NCBI GenBank assembly: GCA_900553635.1 | Contig: USDU01000107.1 | Coordinates: 1-8,188 of the forward strand | From: an uncultured Lachnospiraceae bacterium | Lineage (GTDB): Bacteria; Bacillota_A; Clostridia; Lachnospirales; Lachnospiraceae | Length of the DNA: 8,188 bases | Direction: 5' to 3' | In this document: piece after piece, positions 6,397 to 8,188 of the stretch | How positions within the stretch are numbered: position 1 is the first letter of the stretch | Layout: each line of letters starts with the position of its first letter | Made by a program: the position numbers and the translations under genes | Notes under the pieces: model-generated | Seen by the model: only the letters and a program-made list of their open reading frames with translations | Told to the model about the DNA's origin: nothing | Databases searched by the model: none

Positions 6397-6867
6397 TTAC
6401 AGTTCGATCTTTCCGCTCTCTTTGCCGTTGATGACATAGTATGCTGCGCTGTCTTCCGGCTTTACATACAGGTTCAGCTCCTTGATGGAGGATGCACGGT
6501 GTCCCAGTGCTACCCACTTCTCGGTTACCTGTGCTGCCAGATCTGCAGTCAGGATCTCCTTACCTGCAAACTGCACATATACATTCTGTACGGCTTCCTT
6601 CTTCTCTGTCTTCTCAGTCTTCGGCTTCGGTCCGCGCTTCTTCGGCGCTGCCTTTACTTCTGCCTTCTTCTCAGCCTTCGGTGCCTCAGCCTTTACAGCC
6701 TCTGCTTTTACCTCAGCCTTCGGTGCTTCTTTTACGGTCTCTTTTACTTCTGCCTTAACTGCCGGAGCTGCTGTCTCTGTCTTTACTGTCTCTACTGTCT
6801 TTACCGGAGCGTTTATCTTTACGTCTTCTGCCTTTTTCGTTGTCTGTGTTGTTTTCTTAGCAGCCAT
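6397..6867 (-). CDS. DUF6465-like small protein with Lys/Ala/Glu-rich tail and AT-hook-like patch
   Basis: Function unknown. The 156-residue product has two parts. Residues 1-94 are low-complexity and highly charged: MAAKKTTQTTKK, then KAE/VKAE/APKAE repeats (about 37-75), then a basic patch KKRGPKPK (76-83) resembling an AT-hook (core RGP in place of GRP). Residues 95-156 look folded, with a beta strand VYVQFAGKEI, a helix over TADLAAQVTEKWVALG, and strands in LNLYVKPEDSAAYYVING and GKIEL. I recognise this end as the DUF6465 family seen in clostridia, from memory. There is no signal peptide or membrane span, so it is probably cytoplasmic. The second of two adjacent ATGs (6867) is chosen because GGAGG (6878-6874) lies 6 nt before it but only 3 nt before the first. 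It is monocistronic, with its own consensus-like promoter and terminator. A histone-H1-like nucleic-acid binding role is possible but inferred. Confidence 0.85.
   Translation of the reverse strand: MAAKKTTQTTKKAEDVKINAPVKTVETVKTETAAPAVKAEVKETVKEAPKAEVKAEAVKAEAPKAEKKAEVKAAPKKRGPKPKTEKTEKKEAVQNVYVQFAGKEILTADLAAQVTEKWVALGHRASSIKELNLYVKPEDSAAYYVINGKESGKIEL
6643..6759 (-). repeat. Low-complexity Lys/Ala/Glu/Pro repeat within the DUF6465-like gene
   Basis: This stretch encodes repeated KAE, VKAE and APKAE units. A 14-bp exact direct repeat, TCAGCCTTCGGTGC on the plus strand, occurs at 6671-6684 and 6713-6726, 42 bp (14 codons) apart and in frame. Such repeats can expand or shrink by slippage, so tail length may vary between strains (inference). 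Confidence 0.7.
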
Positions 6868-6873
6868 CATAAT

Positions 6874-6878
6874 CCTCC
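6874..6878 (-). promoter_or_regulatory. Shine-Dalgarno deciding between two adjacent ATG codons
   Basis: GGAGG (within GAGGAGG, 6880-6874) is followed by ATT, then ATGATG. Spacing is 3 nt to the ATG at 6870 and 6 nt to the ATG at 6867. The second is nearer the usual 5-9 nt, so 6867 is the preferred start. Confidence 0.65.
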
Positions 6879-6912
6879 TCTGACTTTTACTTCCAAAATT
6901 CTAACAGCGCTT

Positions 6913-6941
6913 ATTATAGAGCATTTTTCCATATATTGCAA
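6913..6941 (-). promoter_or_regulatory. Predicted strong promoter of the DUF6465-like gene
   Basis: On the minus strand the -10 box TATAAT (6918-6913) is a perfect consensus, preceded by 17 bp and a -35 box TTGCAA (6941-6936, 4 of 6). The predicted start near 6906 gives a leader of about 40 nt. A near-copy of the -10 region (TACAATAAGCACT, 6953-6941) adjoins the -35 box. The quality of the promoter suggests high expression. Confidence 0.75.
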
Positions 6942-6976
6942 GTGCTTATTGTAAATTCAGAAGCTCTCTGAGCCTT

Positions 6977-8188
6977 TTATTTTAATGCATGGATAAATAA
7001 TCCGCTGCGGAGCTTTGGCTCAAACCAAGTGGATTTGGGCGGCATCAGCAGTCCGGCGTCCGCCACTGCAAATAATTCTCCTATGGAAGTCGGATACATG
7101 GCAAAGGCCGCCTTCATATCTGTATGTACCCGGCGCTCCAGCTCGGAAAGTCCGCGAATTCCGCCGACAAAGTCAATGCGCTTGTCTGTCTTCGGATCCT
7201 GAATGCCCAGAACCGGCTCCAAAATTTGCTTCTGCAGAATGGATACATCCAGACCCTCCACCGGATCACAGTTCTCATATTCCGGCTTCAGGGTCAGCAG
7301 ATACCATTTGTCCTCCAGGAACAGAGTCACCTGTCCTTTCCTCTTCGGATGCTCTGCCTTGTCCAACGTTTCCACATCAAAGACCTTTTTGATCCCGCTT
7401 AAAAATTCCTCCGGCGTCAGGCCGTTCAGATCGCGGACCACACGGTTGTAGTCCATAATCATCAACTCGTCATCCGGAAAAATCACGGACAGGAAGTAGT
7501 TAAACTCCTCCTCGCCGGTATAGCCCGGATGCTCCTCCCGACGCTTTACGCCCACACGCACAGCGGAAGCCGCCCGGTGATGGCCGTCAGCGATATAGAG
7601 GGCGTTCATCTGATGAAAGGCCTCATAGATGGCGCTGATTTTCTCTGTATCCGCTATCTTCCAGCCGCGATGGCGGATCCCGTCCTCGGAAGTGAAGTCA
7701 AACAGAACCGTGCCTACCTTTACGTCCGCCACGATTTTTTTCAGGCTCTCCTGATTCCGGTAAGCCAGGAAAATCGGGCCGGTCTGGGCGTCACAGATGT
7801 CCACATGACGCACACGATCTTCTTCCTTCTCCCGACGGGTATTCTCATGCTTCTTGATCATACCGTTCAGATAATCGTCAATGGAAGCGCAGGCCACGAT
7901 ACCGGTCTGACTGCGGCCGTTCATGGTCAGCTCATAGAGATAATAACAGGGCTTGTCGTCCTGCACGAAATCACCGTTCTCTACCATGCCCCAGAGCAGC
8001 TCTTTTGCTTTCTGATACACCTCCGGTGCATAGATATCTGTCTCTTCGGAAAGCTGCGTCTCCGCGCGGTCGATACGAAGGAAGGTCAGGGGCTTTCCCT
8101 CTACGGCCTTTCTTGCCTCTTCCCGATTGTATACATCATAGGGAAGCGCCGCGATATCTGCCTCTTTTCCGGCTGCGGGCCGGATGCC
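6977..8188 (-). CDS. DUF1015 family protein, N-terminus cut by window edge
   Basis: The frame is open from the right edge to TAA 6979-6977, giving 403 residues; only about 10-15 N-terminal residues seem to be missing from a usual length near 410-420. A GTG at 8020 in the same frame is not the start, because the upstream codons read IRPAAGKEADIAALPYDVYN, the typical DUF1015 opening (cut here at the edge). Conserved blocks, in residues of this fragment, are KKHENTRREKEEDR (112-125 region), YIADGHHRAASA (198-209) and MPPKSTWFEPKLRSGLF (382-398). There is no signal peptide or membrane segment, so it is cytoplasmic. The biochemical function is not established by the sequence. In clostridia I recall this family beside serA/serC, and DGHHR resembles the G-x-x-R box of ParB/SerK-type nucleotide-using proteins, so a link to serine metabolism is a reasonable hypothesis. 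No clear terminator follows. Confidence 0.88.
   Translation of the reverse strand, partial: GIRPAAGKEADIAALPYDVYNREEARKAVEGKPLTFLRIDRAETQLSEETDIYAPEVYQKAKELLWGMVENGDFVQDDKPCYYLYELTMNGRSQTGIVACASIDDYLNGMIKKHENTRREKEEDRVRHVDICDAQTGPIFLAYRNQESLKKIVADVKVGTVLFDFTSEDGIRHRGWKIADTEKISAIYEAFHQMNALYIADGHHRAASAVRVGVKRREEHPGYTGEEEFNYFLSVIFPDDELMIMDYNRVVRDLNGLTPEEFLSGIKKVFDVETLDKAEHPKRKGQVTLFLEDKWYLLTLKPEYENCDPVEGLDVSILQKQILEPVLGIQDPKTDKRIDFVGGIRGLSELERRVHTDMKAAFAMYPTSIGELFAVADAGLLMPPKSTWFEPKLRSGLFIHALK

Noticed and set aside
6957..6972. Small hairpin TCAGA/TCTGA after the DUF1015 gene as its terminator
   Set aside because: Only 5 bp and no T-run follows on the minus strand; a T-rich stretch follows only in the plus direction, where no gene ends.
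8018..8020. GTG as the start of the DUF1015 gene
   Set aside because: The frame is open to the right edge and the upstream codons encode the conserved DUF1015 N-terminal block.

Overview
The window looks like chromosomal DNA of a low-to-mid GC gut-type Firmicute, most likely a Lachnospiraceae-like Clostridium. The reasons are strong GGAGG ribosome binding sites before nearly every gene, a clostridial type of PurA, a DUF6465-type small protein, and a Gram-positive lipoprotein with a Ser/Gly/Asp-rich linker. The species cannot be fixed from the sequence alone. Every gene I can support is on the minus strand, so the window reads right to left as a run of co-oriented transcription units. No RNA genes, CRISPR array, insertion sequence, phage gene or att site was found.

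Layout in the direction of transcription: (1) 8188-6977, a DUF1015 protein cut by the right edge. (2) 6867-6397, a small Lys/Ala/Glu-rich protein with a basic AT-hook-like patch and a C-terminal DUF6465-like domain; it has its own near-consensus promoter (about 6913-6941) and a good intrinsic terminator (6330-6361). (3) 6132-1283, a complete five-gene high-affinity amino acid ABC importer in the order livJ-livH-livM-livG-livF: lipoprotein receptor, two permeases, two ATPases. It is driven by an extended -10 promoter at about 6235-6263. (4) 1114-1, purA (adenylosuccinate synthetase), cut by the left edge, with its own predicted promoter at about 1189-1217 and a strong inverted repeat at the predicted transcription start.

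The liv genes form one machine. The lipid-anchored receptor captures an amino acid (Leu/Ile/Val is the usual family substrate) outside the membrane and delivers it to the LivH/LivM channel, which the LivG/LivF ATPase pair powers. livM to livF are tightly packed (14-bp gap, 4-bp overlap, 8-bp overlap). A 96-bp gap with a nested, GC-rich hairpin separates the receptor gene from livH. This is the expected layout when the receptor must be made in excess over the membrane complex. PurA is purine metabolism and not obviously linked to the transporter.

Most of the window is ordinary housekeeping or transport DNA, and I did not find a clear new multi-gene system. The items most worth a second look are the DUF6465/AT-hook protein, the DGHHR-motif DUF1015 protein, the substitutions in this PurA type, and the two structured non-coding elements (livJ-livH hairpin and purA leader palindrome).
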